From Termitomyces sp. T153 (Eukaryota; Basidiomycota; Agaricomycetes; Agaricales; Lyophyllaceae): 64,000 nucleotides of DNA. Position 1 is the stretch's first letter. Every line of letters starts with the position of its first letter. The translations under genes were made by a program, and so were the position numbers. This document shows positions 45,825-57,208 of this stretch, in pieces. The stretch spans positions 310,001 to 374,000 of the forward strand of contig JACKQL020000025.1 in the NCBI GenBank assembly GCA_018296165.2. Direction: 5' to 3'. Under the pieces are notes generated by a model. It was not told the DNA's origin and did not search any database. It saw only the letters and a list, made by a program, of their open reading frames with translations.

Positions 45825-48800
45825 ATGCCTTCACGCCCTCCGCCAGGAACAGTTGGTAGACCAGTCGCCGCACAGACTAATGCGTTTGTCATGCACTGGA
45901 ACCGACCTTCCAATAATTCTGGTTATGTCTATCACTATGATGGTAAGCCGATCTTCCGCTGAAGGTCAGTTGATCGTGATTCTCAAAGGGAAATACAGTT
46001 GGTTAGTTGCCTATCGTGTGGGGGGTTCTTATCTTGATTATATACAGTAATACTCCCGCTATGGGATACTGGGTCTCGTCAATTTACTTTAGGAAACAAG
46101 AAAGGAACAGAAATCATCATGAGATTGCAACACAATGTTTGCCCCGAAATATTCAATCCTCTCGGTGGTCAGGATCTTGTCTTTGTGAAACCACACGGGC
46201 TTTGCTCAACATTTCTGTAGCATTTGACGGGAAAAAGAACCTCTTTTCATTTGCCGAGTACAAATTCAGATCGCAAGAGGTTAAAACTTAGACTTTACTC
46301 TTCGCGTTTATTTACTCCGTCTCACAGTTCAGAGTACCTTGGGACAATAGATCTTCATCCAATAGCCCTCCAAAGGAAGTGACTGTTCGGATTGTTTTTG
46401 TCAAACGGATCGATGTCAGGTCAGTTATCACCATAACATTCTCCATATTACTACCTTTCACCAATGTCAACTCCATTGCAGCACTCTTCATCGTTTGATA
46501 CAGGGTGACCCAGACAGCATCCGCCCCGAAAGTGACTCGTCTACTGCTATCAACATGCTCAATCTTTTCATACAATCCACTCCACGCATGTAAGACTTCA
46601 TTTCATGAAATCCTTGGATTAGAACAGAACATAGGACACCATTATGCAGGACCGAACCCAGGATATTCAACATGAAGAGTTTCTTCACCCCACACCAAAA
46701 ATGTCAGACACATTTCCATTTCCTCAAGGAGATTTGACAATACTGATTGATCTCATTAGTCACCAGTCAAAAGATCCATCCGCTTGAATTGTGGCGTGGC
46801 CACTTCCAGTTTGTCTGCTGATTCTAGAAATGCCGATTGTTGACATCCTTCACCTTTAGGAGTGTTAGACCGACTTTGGGGAAAATCGTTGTTAATGTTG
46901 ATGTTACTATTGGCGTAATGTGCGACTCTACTTCATCATTACAAACATCAGCTGATTTCCTCTGATCAGCCTTCCAGCGGATAACTTGGAGAAAATCAGT
47001 GCCGAGTTTCTTCGTTTAAGGGGTATACGCGAACTCGGCGACCTCAAGGAAAGCTCTATCAAGAAATTGCGGTTATTCCTGAAAGGAGTCAAAGTGGACG
47101 TTGAACTCCCCGGACATTCAGGCAAACGACATAAAACAATAAAGGACATTGTCGTAGATGTTGGCAAAATTAAATTTGACAAAGGTGGTGAGAGAACCTC
47201 AGTCGCAGTAAGTCTCTGTCGTTCTCGAGCCAAACCTTCAATCAATCGAATTTGCGGAAATAGGACCACTTTGCAATCGCGCATCGATACACAATAAGAC
47301 CCGGCTCTTTGGGGGTTAAACTTGGTTCTGATGGTCTTTTCCCGATGTCTGCTTGCAAAACAATACAGCAGCTATATAAGGTGAAATCCAATATCTCTAT
47401 TGTGTGTACAAATCTGAGTGCTTTCAGAATCGATCTTCACCAGACGTTGTGAGAGAGGCACTCGAGTTTTTTCCCAGAGATCCCAAGCAAAGACTTAATG
47501 CCATCACTGCTGGTTGGCAACAACTCAAATATACCCAATCTCCCTTTTTGATTGGGGCCGGAATAAGTGTCAACCCACAGCCGTTATCTGTCCAAGGACG
47601 CCTTCTCCCATCGCCTACCATCACTTTCGGGGATAGTCAATTAGCTCCACAGGTATCTTCCCTTTACACTGCATATCCTTCTATCAACCTGAATTTTGCA
47701 TTTCAAGCGTCAAGGTACATGGGACGTGATGAGAAGACGTTTCATCAAACCGGCGCAGATTTCAGCATGGACTGTTGTCGATTTTGCCAACTGTGATCCT
47801 ACGGTTCTCAATAGATTCATTGCTGATCTTGGTCAGTGTATGGTAGAAAGAGGTTGGGCATTTTCTATCTTTCATGATTCTATAACTCAATAATTACTTC
47901 ATGCAGGCATGAGTATGTGCAACAAGGATGCTGTGATGAATTTGACTAATTTCATTCTATTACAGGTGTAATTCCTCCTCATAACGTTGTTCGCTCTCTT
48001 CCCAGTTCTGTCATAGCTCAAGTGTGTCTATCCTGCCTTTCCTGTTAGTCTGACTGATTTCTTGGCCAAGGTATTGAGTACAGCAGGTAGAGCGGCCAAC
48101 GCAACCATGATACTTGTTATTTTGCCTGAGTCTGCTCCCGATCCTTACCGTGAAGTCAAAAGATTTGGTGATATCACTCAAGGGGTTGTAACACAATGTG
48201 TTGTAAGTTTTTGACTGCTATAAGATGATAAAAATGCTAACCACGTCTAGAAATGGTCAAGGAAACTTGCCTCTGATGCTCAACAAAGGAGGGCGAATCA
48301 ATACTATAATAATCTAATCCTCAAGTAAGGGTCAATTGGCAGAATCGGATTCAAGAAATTCACGTATTGATTGGCAGGATCAACGCCAAACTTGGTGGAA
48401 TCAACTACATGCCAAAGAATCAAGCAATGGAATATTTAAAGTCAACACCAACCATGGTTATTGGTAAAGAAATATGTGGCAACTGCTTCCTTTCAAAGCG
48501 TCTCACCTATTGTTTAACAGGCTCAGACGTCAGTCATCCAGCTCCTGGCAGTCTTCTTCCATCTATCTCAGCCCTTGTTGCCTCCGTGGATGAGAGACTC
48601 TGCAAATATACAGCTTCAATTCGGGTGCAAGCGAGCCGCACAGAAATTATCCAGGATCTTTCTGAAATGTTCAAGGTGATGCTGATTGATTTTTCCTCTT
48701 TCTCAACAAGACTGAATTTATTCTAAAAAGATTGCTTTAACAACCTTCTATAAAATGCATAAAATATATCCCAAGCGAATTTTTGTATTCCGTGATGGTG

Positions 48801-49752
48801 TATCGGAGGGCGAATTTCAGACTGTCCTCAGCAAGGAGGTTGAGGCAATGAAAGGTAAGGAATCTGTTTGTAGATTGACAGCGCTAAGTTATGTTGGTAC
48901 CAGACGTCCTGCCGGAAACTTACGGGAAAAATCAGGCCGATTGGCCGGAACTGACCTTGATTATAGTCGGCAAGCGCCACCATTTCAGATTCTTTGGGAA
49001 CGCAGACGCACAAGACCCAAGAGGGAACGGCAACCTTTATTCTGGGTTTGTTGTTGACCAAGGTATGCATCCTTGTCTTGCGATGTGTGAATACTCATCG
49101 TGCTTGTATAGACATTATACACCCTGTCTATCAAGACTTTTACCTCCAATCACAACCAGGACTCAAAGGAAGTGCGTAAATGACAGCGGATCCCTTCTGA
49201 CATGGAGGATAACAATTACACTATCTAGCGAGTCGACCCAGTCATTACACCGTTCTTCGCAATGGTTCAAACCTTTCATCTGATGCGTATGTTCTCTCGG
49301 CTCTTTTCTTTGTTGTCTGCTTAGTGGTTTACCATCGACAGGCTCCAGGAAATTGCGTAAGCGCTTCGATTCCATTGCTGAAACTCGGAACTCGAACTAG
49401 TCACGGTCTAGATACGCTCTGTGCCATTGCTACTCTCGGGCGACGAGGTCGGTGAAGATTCCAGCGCCTGTGTATTGTGTGTATCCTGTTTCGTATCGTT
49501 GATGATCTCACTAATTATTGCATTCTCTAATAGATGCCGATGTTTGTACCAGCTTCAATCTTATTATTTTTTTCGACACTTACCTTGGCTTTCTAGCTGG
49601 TGTGCCGAAGGGCCAAATTCCATTTTTCGGACGATGTGGGTAGCGTGGACGAGATGTCTGTCACTTCGGACGAAGAGCAACATCTAGATTACTTCAAACA
49701 ACATTTCAGCGACATCAATACCCGTGTGAAGAATTCGATGTATTTCGTGTAG
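45825..49752 (+). CDS. Argonaute (PAZ-PIWI) with intact slicer residues
   Basis: About 20 short exons. The start at 45825 gives MPSRPPPGTVGRPVAAQTN. In order: N domain (YVYHYD joined to VILPLWDT, then FNPLG joined to AFDGKKNLFS), linker (ELWRGHFQSVRPTLGKIVVNVDV), PAZ (HFAIAHRYTIRPGSLGVKLGSDGLFPMSACKTIQQLYK), MID (TWDVMRRRF; ILVILPESAPDPYREVKRFGD; GVVTQCV) and PIWI (INAKLGGINY; TMVIGSDVSHPAPGS; RIFVFRDGVSEGEF; HPVYQDFYLQSQ; SRPSHYTVL; YALCHCYSRATRSVKIPAPVYYAD; CRRAKFHF), ending SMYFV at 49752. The slicer Asp (48526-48528), Asp (48794-48796) and His (49243-49245) are present and a candidate Glu lies in the SRTEI segment. Predicted role: small-RNA guided silencing. Apparent frame breaks all resolve as GT-AG introns. 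Confidence 0.92.
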
Positions 49753-49990
49753 GGCAAAATCTGCGAGTGTTTTTTTTGTGTACTGTTAATATGGGACCTC
49801 GGATGTAGGAATTGGATATGGTATAAACTAGTAGAGTAGAATGAATGGTGGGCGATACTTGGATTATGCAATTTTGGTATGTCAGCAGTGTAAGTCCCAG
49901 CCTGTGTTGTCACATCAAGCGCTGCTGGAACAGCCACTCCGCCAACATTCTACACACCGTACCTCTTCCTCTCTAGCTAACTCAGTAAAC

Positions 49991-50809
49991 ATGGCAAACA
50001 AAGGCTGGTTCAATCTCGAGGCAGCAGGGGGTGCCATACCCGAGACTGCCTTTTTCGAAGGGGACTCTGCCTTTCACTTTCTGGGATTGTCACGAACACA
50101 GCGGCTCTATGGATTCATAGGATGGTGAGCGCATCCTTCTATCCCCTCATCAGGGCTCATCACCCCATTATTCTCCATCCAAGTCTTGCTGTTGGCTTCG
50201 TCTTGAGTCTTCTGGGTTCAATCGTGCTCTTTCTCGGCCAGCTCGCGTCATTTGCTGGTGAGGCTTCTCGACGTCTCAGGACTCGAGATGCTAACCTCAC
50301 TCGTATCACACAGTCTTGTACGTCATCGGGACGATCGTATCGCTCGTAGGAACTGGGTTCCTCATCGGAGTGCGTTTGCTATACCGCCAATAATGTGGGA
50401 TACTGACCGTCTAGTTACACAGTTCTTTAAACAACTCAAGCTGGCGAGTCTCAAATTTTGGATGTGTGTGTATATCTGGTTGATGACCTAACTATTATAG
50501 ATGTTCAAACCCGTTCGAGTCGTGGCTTCTATTGTGTTTCTTGCATCGATAGGGTTGGTGTTTGTGGCTGCGTTTGTTCTTGGGAACGAGGTACGTGGAG
50601 CGCATGGATTTTTGGGTTCACAGTGGTGTTCTGATTCGCGGCTCTCTTTTAGATACTGTGTCTAGGTATGTGCATTCTTGGAACCCTGTACAATCCTGAC
50701 AATTTCAACACCAGTGTTCGTGATCATTGAATTTTTGGCATATACATGGTACACACTATCATACATTCCATATGCTCGATCCGCTGTCCTCAAAACTATC
50801 GGATTATGA
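49991..50809 (+). CDS. SFT2: SFT2-family vesicle transport membrane protein
   Basis: The start at 49991 gives MANKGWFNLEAAGGAIPETAFF, then FHFLGLSRTQRLYGFIG. After introns, four hydrophobic segments follow: CLAVGFVLSLLGSIVLFLGQLASFA, LYVIGTIVSLVGTGFLIG, VRVVASIVFLASIGLVFVAAFV and LVFVIIEFLAYTWYTLSYIPYARSAVL, ending KTIGL, with the stop at 50807-50809. FFKQLK between helices 2 and 3 is conserved in SFT2/Got1-like proteins. Family role: retrograde endosome-to-Golgi vesicle fusion. It is convergent with the glyoxalase II gene. Confidence 0.88.
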
Positions 50810-50877
50810 TCTCGTGTATATTTTATGTGCATTTCTGAAACTGTCTTATTATACATACAAAGGTGGCGTGGTTCGTT

Positions 50878-51992
50878 CTATGGATCTACAACCGAGGAAG
50901 TCTTTTCACCTGCATAAGATGACTCAACTCTGTGTATTAGTTCAAAGCGAGCGACGCACCCTCGAAAGTTGTTCTTCTGGTCTCTCAGAGTGTCCATGAT
51001 GGTGCTTTCGGGGGTATCTGCCGTCGCCGCAGTCGCCGATCTAAGAAGGTCAAACATGGTTTCAAACAAGCGCTAGGGATCATCGTACTTGACTGCATCG
51101 CTCGTGAGACGCATAAACACATTCCATTCCTTCTCATCGCCAATAGTCGTCAAACCTGTCGTTATCTTATTTGCCTTGACGATGGTTTCGAGCCTCGCCA
51201 CGGCAGGATTGGCGGGGTCTACGGATTTTGCAAATGCAAGATTGCCTGCGGTGTATTCGTGCCCGTTGTATACGATAGTGGAGTCTGGCAATGTGCCGAG
51301 ATACTTGAGAGCTCGGTTCATCTCGTCGCCAGTCCCTTCGAAAAACCGGCCAGAACCACCAATGAAGAGTGTGTCTCCTGTGAAAACGCCGCCGGGCTGT
51401 GTTGGTTTGGCTTTATCTGTGACATAATAGCATATCGAATCCTGGGTGTGGCAAGGGGTTGCAAGACACCTTGATTGAACGTACAGGCACGCGTTAGATG
51501 GCAGATACAATCAACCCATACCTGATATGTGTGTTGTCACCTAGAAGGAGCTCGTCTTGATCCTTGACAAGCTTGGACAAGGCAGAGACTTTGTCACTGC
51601 CGCCAAATATCGTGGCATCTGGGTACTTGGCGGCCTGAGTAAGAAGAATCTCTTAAATTGCACGTAGGGTTAGTTCCATGGAATCAACACACAAAGTCCT
51701 GAATGGAAGTTTAGACGTTGGGCCTGTCAACAGATATACATAGGACGACCTGGTTGCCTCCACTGTGATCAAAGTGATGGTGGGTCGTAAGAGCGGCAAC
51801 GATCTGAACCCCGAGTTTGTTCGCTGCGTCAGCTATCTTTGGCACATCGTATGGATCGACGGCGGCGGCCTTATTGGAGGACTCATCTACGAGAAGATAA
51901 GCGTAGTTGTCTTCGCGGACGGGGACGGGAAGAACTCTCATGGGTCGGAGGTGGGAGCGACTGAAGGAGCGGCGATGGAGAAGACGCAACAT
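50878..51992 (-). CDS. GLO2: Glyoxalase II (hydroxyacylglutathione hydrolase)
   Basis: Metallo-beta-lactamase fold hydrolase that converts S-lactoylglutathione to lactate and glutathione. The start at 51992 gives MLRLLHRRSFSRSHLRP, an Arg-rich mitochondrial-type leader; a second in-frame ATG at 51941 (MRVLPVPVREDNYAYLLVD) gives a cytosolic-length protein. The metal motif is LTTHHHFDHSGGN, then ATIFGGSDKVSALSK, PCHTQDSICYYV, FTGDTLFIGGSGRFFEGTG and YNGHEYTAGNLAFAKSVDP. An intron near 51031-51078 restores the C-terminus IMDTLRDQKNNFRG. The frame continues about 18 residues past this usual end, so the last splice or stop (here 50878) is uncertain. Confidence 0.9.
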
Positions 51993-52110
51993 CAGAGGCG
52001 GGTCACGTGATGTCGACAGGCGTCTCTTAACATTGACTGATGATTCGATACGTGGAATCTTTTACCACAATGAACCTCTCTCTTCTTCACATCCATGTCG
52101 GCGGCAGCGC

Positions 52111-53042
52111 ATGTTTGTATTTCTGATATTGCCTTCTCGCGTATGCCGCTAAAAAAGTTGTAGAAGGGAGGCTGGAAGACTCATTTGAGACGAAACGACC
52201 CCCATGACCAAGGCCGGTCAAATGGCGAAAGTCATGACAATGGCAAAGGCAACGGAGGCACACCTCCCGGCCAGGCCAAGAAAGATCCTCACACTGTGCC
52301 AACGACGGTCGCGCCTCGCCCGGTTGTGACTACGACGGACTTTGTACCTGCACCTGTCACAGTCACGTCAGTTGCTCCCGCGCCTCCCTCGCCTTCTTCG
52401 CCGCCTCCGCCCTCCAACGCGCCTCCTTCCCCGACCGGCACGCCTTCTGCACCAGAGCCCCCTAGCTCACCGTCCCCCAATAGTGGCAACACGCGAGACC
52501 CCACACGTCCATCAGCAGCAGCAACTGCTGGGGCGCAAGATCCCCCTGTCTCGTCTACCTCCGATCGACCTCCATTAATAGCAGGCGCTAATGGGTCTCC
52601 CTCTTCCCCGTCCCCCTCTGAGTCTTCTCCGTCCCCACCCAAGTCTTCTTTCGATACTTCGCCCACAAATTCAAACGGTCCTACCTCTAGTGTCACCATC
52701 CAAGGTACTGGCATCTCCGAGTCCTTTCTCCCATCAGGGACACCTTCAAGCACTGCTGGAGCCTCTAGTAAAGTCGATGCGGGGGCTATAGCGGGCGGAG
52801 TCCTGGGTGCTCTTGTGCTGATAGTACTCGTCTTCTTTGCCTTTGTGCTGGTCAGAAGGAGGAGGAGACGAAACACGACACCCACCAGAGAGTTTCTCGA
52901 CTGGTCCTTCCAAACTTCTTCATCGGTTGCCGAGAGCACAGCCACATATCCTTTCGGCGCTGCTCGTGTGACGTCATGGCATCACCCGGACTCCTCGACT
53001 ACGCTTGGACGTGACTTCAGATTTCCTCCTCAGAATCATTAA
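52111..53042 (+). CDS. Pro/Ser-rich single-pass membrane protein (mucin-like)
   Basis: The ectodomain of about 190 residues is dominated by Pro, Ser, Thr and Ala (for example VAPAPPSPSSPPPPSNAPPS), as in heavily O-glycosylated wall-sensor proteins. A single transmembrane helix, AGAIAGGVLGALVLIVLVFFAFVLV, is followed by the stop-transfer cluster RRRRRR and a short cytosolic tail ending FRFPPQNH at 53042. The N-terminus is unsure: an ATG at 52111 (MFVFLILPSR) would join across a 38-nt intron, shorter than its neighbours, so another first exon may exist. Such SKG6/Mid2-like proteins are common in Agaricomycetes and their functions are largely unknown. It shares a 118-bp divergent promoter with glyoxalase II. 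Confidence 0.6.
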
Positions 53043-53147
53043 TTTAATGCTATTTACTTGGACCTTTACTATCTTTCCTCATGGACCATTGTCACTCATT
53101 CCATTCCTCGTTAATAAATCCACCATGGTAATATAAGAATCCCTGTC

Positions 53148-55775
53148 TTAAGCATTCAGAATAGCCTGAACAACATTCGCCACTCTCAGCTGCCTCAAGT
53201 CCGTGTATGTCTTCATTTCAAGTTAGCATCACACCACAACCAAGATCGATATCAACAACTCACCTGTCCACAGCCAACAAAAATGATTGGTTGCCCAGTC
53301 ACGTATGTCATCGAGAGAGCCGCCCCAACCTAAATAATCAAAAATTAGTCGTCCAACAAAGAGCAGTCAGGAAGCAACTCACCTTATCATCGACAGTGTC
53401 CCATTTCGTTACGAGCATCCCGTCAATACCCCGTCCCTTCCCAGAACCTGAAGCAGACGAAAAATCACGGAGCGCGCGGTCGAACTTTGTCAACTGGTCA
53501 ACCGCCTCGTTGCCAACGAGTGCCTCTCCTACAAATATGATCTTGTCTGGATTATTCACAGAAACCAACTCGAGAAAATGTCATTCGACCTCAACGGCAT
53601 GTCACAAACAGGTATGCTCACCTTGGCAAGTGCACGCATCAAAGGCTGGAATAACGAATCAGGACATTCCATCTTGTTCTAACCAAATCACCTAGACACA
53701 CCTCGTTGTCTTGCATACGGCCAGCCGTATCAATCAGGACAACATCAAAATCGTTGTCCCTGCCTGTCCAGCAAAGTCAGACGTGAAACCAATCATAGTC
53801 ATACGTACCATATCCTATCGCTTCCTTGGCAATTGCCGCTGCATCCTTGCCATAACCACGCTCAAAGAGCTCCACACGCCCTTTGCTATCCGCAGCACCA
53901 TTCACTCCAAGCATACTCAGATTGCGAACATGTACACGGAGCTGCTCTACCGCACCACTCCTAAAAAGATTCATCAGTTCAAGCCCAGCTTTCATTTGCA
54001 CGACGACCACACCTGAAGGTATCGCATGCGGCAATCAACACTCTCAAGCCATTCTGGATCAACCAGAAACAGACTTTTGACAAGTTGGTGCTTTTGCCAA
54101 CACCATTGACCCCTACAAACGTTATGCTGTATGGCATGCGTTGCTGAGAGGACGTTAACGGGGACGACAATTTCGTTCGGATAGAAAGAAGAAGATCCGT
54201 AGACGTTTTAGGCGTTAAAATACGTGTGAGCGAGTGAGATAGTGCAGTTCGGACAGCCGCGTTAGTCGCTAGCCCCCCAGTCAGTTTATTTTACAAATAG
54301 CAATAAAGGTCCACGAACTCTCAAAGCTGCCAACTTTTCTTCCAACAAGGCTCTCACCGACACCCTCGCACACTTTTTCTGCAATTTCCTTTGCAACATT
54401 CTTCTTCATGAGATGCTGCTTCATTCCCTCAAGAACGGGCTTCAGATCTTGCTCCGACAATGTTTTGGACCCCGTCAAACGAGCGAAGAGGGATCCAAGT
54501 GTTCCAAGTGAGCTCGACGATTTCTGTTTGTCATTCCCAGGTTGAAGGGCCATGGCAATGATCTTGTCCGTCTCTTGTCCCTTGGAGAACTCCCAATCTT
54601 TGACCTCGTAAAGACCCTCACGGGTACGTGTCCCCAACGACTCCTGATCAACAAGCGCTTGTAGATCGTGCGAGGCTTGTGATTTCTTCACCCCCTCGTC
54701 TTTATCAAGGCTGTAGTCAAGTGAAGCCATGTCTGACTCCGTTACTGGCTCATCACCCCATTTCCGTCCAGTTTTCGTCTTCTTTTTACGTCTGGCAGGA
54801 GATTCGGTGCTGATACCATACGTTAGAATACAAAAGATACTGGGATTCGCGTGGTAGACTCACTCGGAAGATGGGACGCTGTCTAACCCATTTCGCGACG
54901 GTACTCGTCCTCCTCCGCCCCCACGCCGGCCACCTCGTCCACGCAGGCGGTTTTTGAGAGCTTGAACGTTTCTGGCGATTTGTTGTTCGTCATGTGGAGT
55001 ATCTGATGATAAAGATGGAGCTTGAAGAATTCAGGAATTCACAAAATCCGCGGGAAAAACGGACTATACATACCGGTACTCTGATCATCAGAGGGAGGAG
55101 TACTATCTTCTACCACGGGTCGCGTTGTACTCCGTAGACGCGCCTTGCGATCCTATACGCTATGTCAGGACTTAATGTAACTTTCCACAAGAGAAGCCAC
55201 TCACCCGAGCAGCTTTGTCCTCCAAACCTTTGAGAAGTTTGTCAAAGACAGTATCCCAACCTTCAAAAGCCTGTGCGAAATTCCAAGACGTAATGTCGCC
55301 GATCGCGCCTTTTGCCGACTTGCTTGTATGCGTATGCAACGAGGCAACAAAGGACGTGAGGAATGGCTCAAAGTATTTCACAAAAAGTGATTTCAGAGCC
55401 GAAAGGAGGTCGTTCACATATGTAAGCTGGAGAATGCGCTGGTACGCAACCTACAAGGCAATGGTTCCGGAAGACGGATGTGGATCGAGGCAGTATTTAC
55501 TCACCACAAATATCAGCTCCAGGTCGTTTACAAAAGTCCATTTGACAGCATATCCGTCCTTCTCATATTGCTCTTCAGTAGTCCGTCCCTCAATCAAAGC
55601 TTCACGAATAAGGGAGTTTACAGGCGATGCCGAGGATGACGCGAGGTGTGCAGCCTCTGGTGTGAATGACCGTGACCAGAGCACAAGTCCGCCTGTTCAA
55701 AAAGATCAACTACTACAAATCTATGGGACACTACACCGCATTACCTTTGTGCGAGATGGAACAGTGATCAAGCAT
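53148..55775 (-). CDS. SRP101: Signal recognition particle receptor alpha subunit
   Basis: The start at 55775 gives MLDHCSISHKG, then across a 50-nt intron GLVLWSRSFTPEAA, the SRX longin-like domain typical of SR-alpha. Next come FVNDLELIFVVAYQRILQLTYVNDLL, a charged linker (DRKARLRSTTRPVVEDSTPP; GGRGGRRGGGGG-like Gly/Arg tract) and the NG GTPase domain: ITFVGVNGVGKSTNLSKV (P-loop), LIAACDTFR, AVEQLRVH, a DTAGRMQ box in the exon near 53700-53760, and MLVTKWDTVDDK (G4). It ends RVANVVQAILNA, with the stop at 53148-53150. Family role: docks SRP-ribosome complexes at the ER membrane together with SR-beta. Confidence 0.93.
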
Positions 55776-56126
55776 AGCGGAGAAGGTAGTGTCGTGTTCA
55801 GGACCTTGCTGTCCAGTATATCTGTAGTGAGGTCACGTGGCAGATATTTATTTTTAGAGCGTACGCAACGACAAAATGACAAAATGTCATGTCATCCGGG
55901 TTTGAATATCTTGACTGTCACTCAAATTCAATTCAATGACTTGTGGGTCATGGTTTCATATCATAGTAGATACAACGTTAGCAATCTCGAATCTCGAAGG
56001 TTGTGAGATCAAATCTACATCTATATAATATAATCATTACGGAATCCGCCTTCAGAAGACGGCCACAACAAAGGATCACTCGTATCTACAATATGGGCCA
56101 CAAGCTGTATCGAGAAGGTTACCCGT
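55776..56126. other. Intergenic, no gene seen
   Basis: 351 bp between two minus-strand genes, A+T-rich with tatataatataatc near 56020-56036. It should contain the SRP receptor promoter and the 3' flank of the cyclin gene. No repeat or RNA gene is visible. Confidence 0.45.
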
Positions 56127-57192
56127 TCAATGGGTTTGCGAATGTGACGACACTGGGTTCTGCGTGTTTGCCTCTAACCACTTCCGCACCTCCTTCTTAT
56201 TGACCATTCCGACAATACGATTCGTATCCTCAACACTTCTTCTTCGATAAAGTCGCATCACATATCCACACACACTCCATATATCCTCCCACGATGTGTC
56301 GAACAGTTCCCACCAGCAGTTGGGAGGCGTTGACGGAAGTGAAATGTTCAGATGTCGTACGGTGAGGAGTATCGCGGCACTGACGATTGTCGGAACTTGA
56401 TAAAGCGCATATACTGGCGTTTGAAGGCTATGATCTGATGAGATGATAGTCGGTTAGGGGCAAGACTGGTGACCTACGCGTCGTTCAAGTATCCCCACGC
56501 GCGAGAACACGCGTCTTGATGAGATATCAGGCCGAGAACACGCATGTAATTAATGAGAGTGCCGTATGGCAAAACGACTTGGACATTAAAGCCGAGTCTT
56601 TTCAAGACTTGCATTTCCGAAACCACCAGCGCATCTTTGAGATCGTAAAATGTGTTGCCAAAGTAGGACATGGGTACATATTTGAACGTCTTCCCCGAAT
56701 TCCTATCGAGGGAATGTGTCGCCCGTTGGAGCAGTAAGTCGTAGACGTTGATCAGGTCCCTGATTCTGAGAGGGCACTCTTCCAATTTCGAAGCCAGATA
56801 GAGAGAACCCATGCCGATGTCCTGGAAGCGGACGTGCGCTGAGAAAGCCAAGTCACGGTGCGATGGGAACTTACCCCGACACCAAATTGTTTCATGGATG
56901 TCACATACCAAAACCTTTGGAATATGATCTGCGCGGCGGCCACTGCAACCTGCTTTCTGTGATTGGTGTCATACAAGGGATTGGAACGGGGTGCGAACAC
57001 CCACTGGTTCAACAAGATACCGGCTTCGTGGATGAGCTTACAACCATATGCTCTGAGATCTTCTTCGAGGTCTGCAGGTATACCATCCTCCCTGGAAGGA
57101 GTGGACTCTATCTGGGAAAGCGAAGCAAGAGGATAAAATGGAGTGGACATGGAGGAGCTGTTTATCGGTGTTTGAACTGCAAGCCCTCCCAT
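56127..57192 (-). CDS. Cyclin L-type cyclin without an RS domain
   Basis: The start is set at the ATG at 57192 (MGGLAVQTPINSSSM). The cyclin box reads DLRAYGCKLIHEAGILLNQ, KQVAVAAAQIIFQRFWYVTSMKQFGV, then DIGMGSLYLASKLEECPLRIRDLINVYDLL, and DLKDALVVSEMQVLKRLGFNVQVVLPYGTLINYMRVLGL, which is diagnostic of cyclin L/K/T-type proteins and closest to cyclin L. The second fold follows (YALYQVPTIVSAAILLTVRHLNISLPSTPPNCWWELF), ending NPVSSHSQTH at 56127. Animal cyclin L has an RS tail; this protein stops soon after the second fold. Family role: partner of CDK11/Lsk1-type kinases in transcription and splicing. Confidence 0.85.
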
Positions 57193-57208
57193 CTTGAGCC
57201 TCAACTAA

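Noticed and set aside
45825..49752. Argonaute as a decayed pseudogene
   Set aside because: All apparent stops and frame shifts fall inside segments bounded by GT-AG that, once removed, restore conserved motifs; catalytic residues remain.
52289..52945. Long minus-strand open frame of 218 codons
   Set aside because: It is antisense to the Pro/Ser-rich coding exon; CCN/TCN codons read as GGN/GAN on the other strand, giving a Gly/Glu-rich shadow frame.
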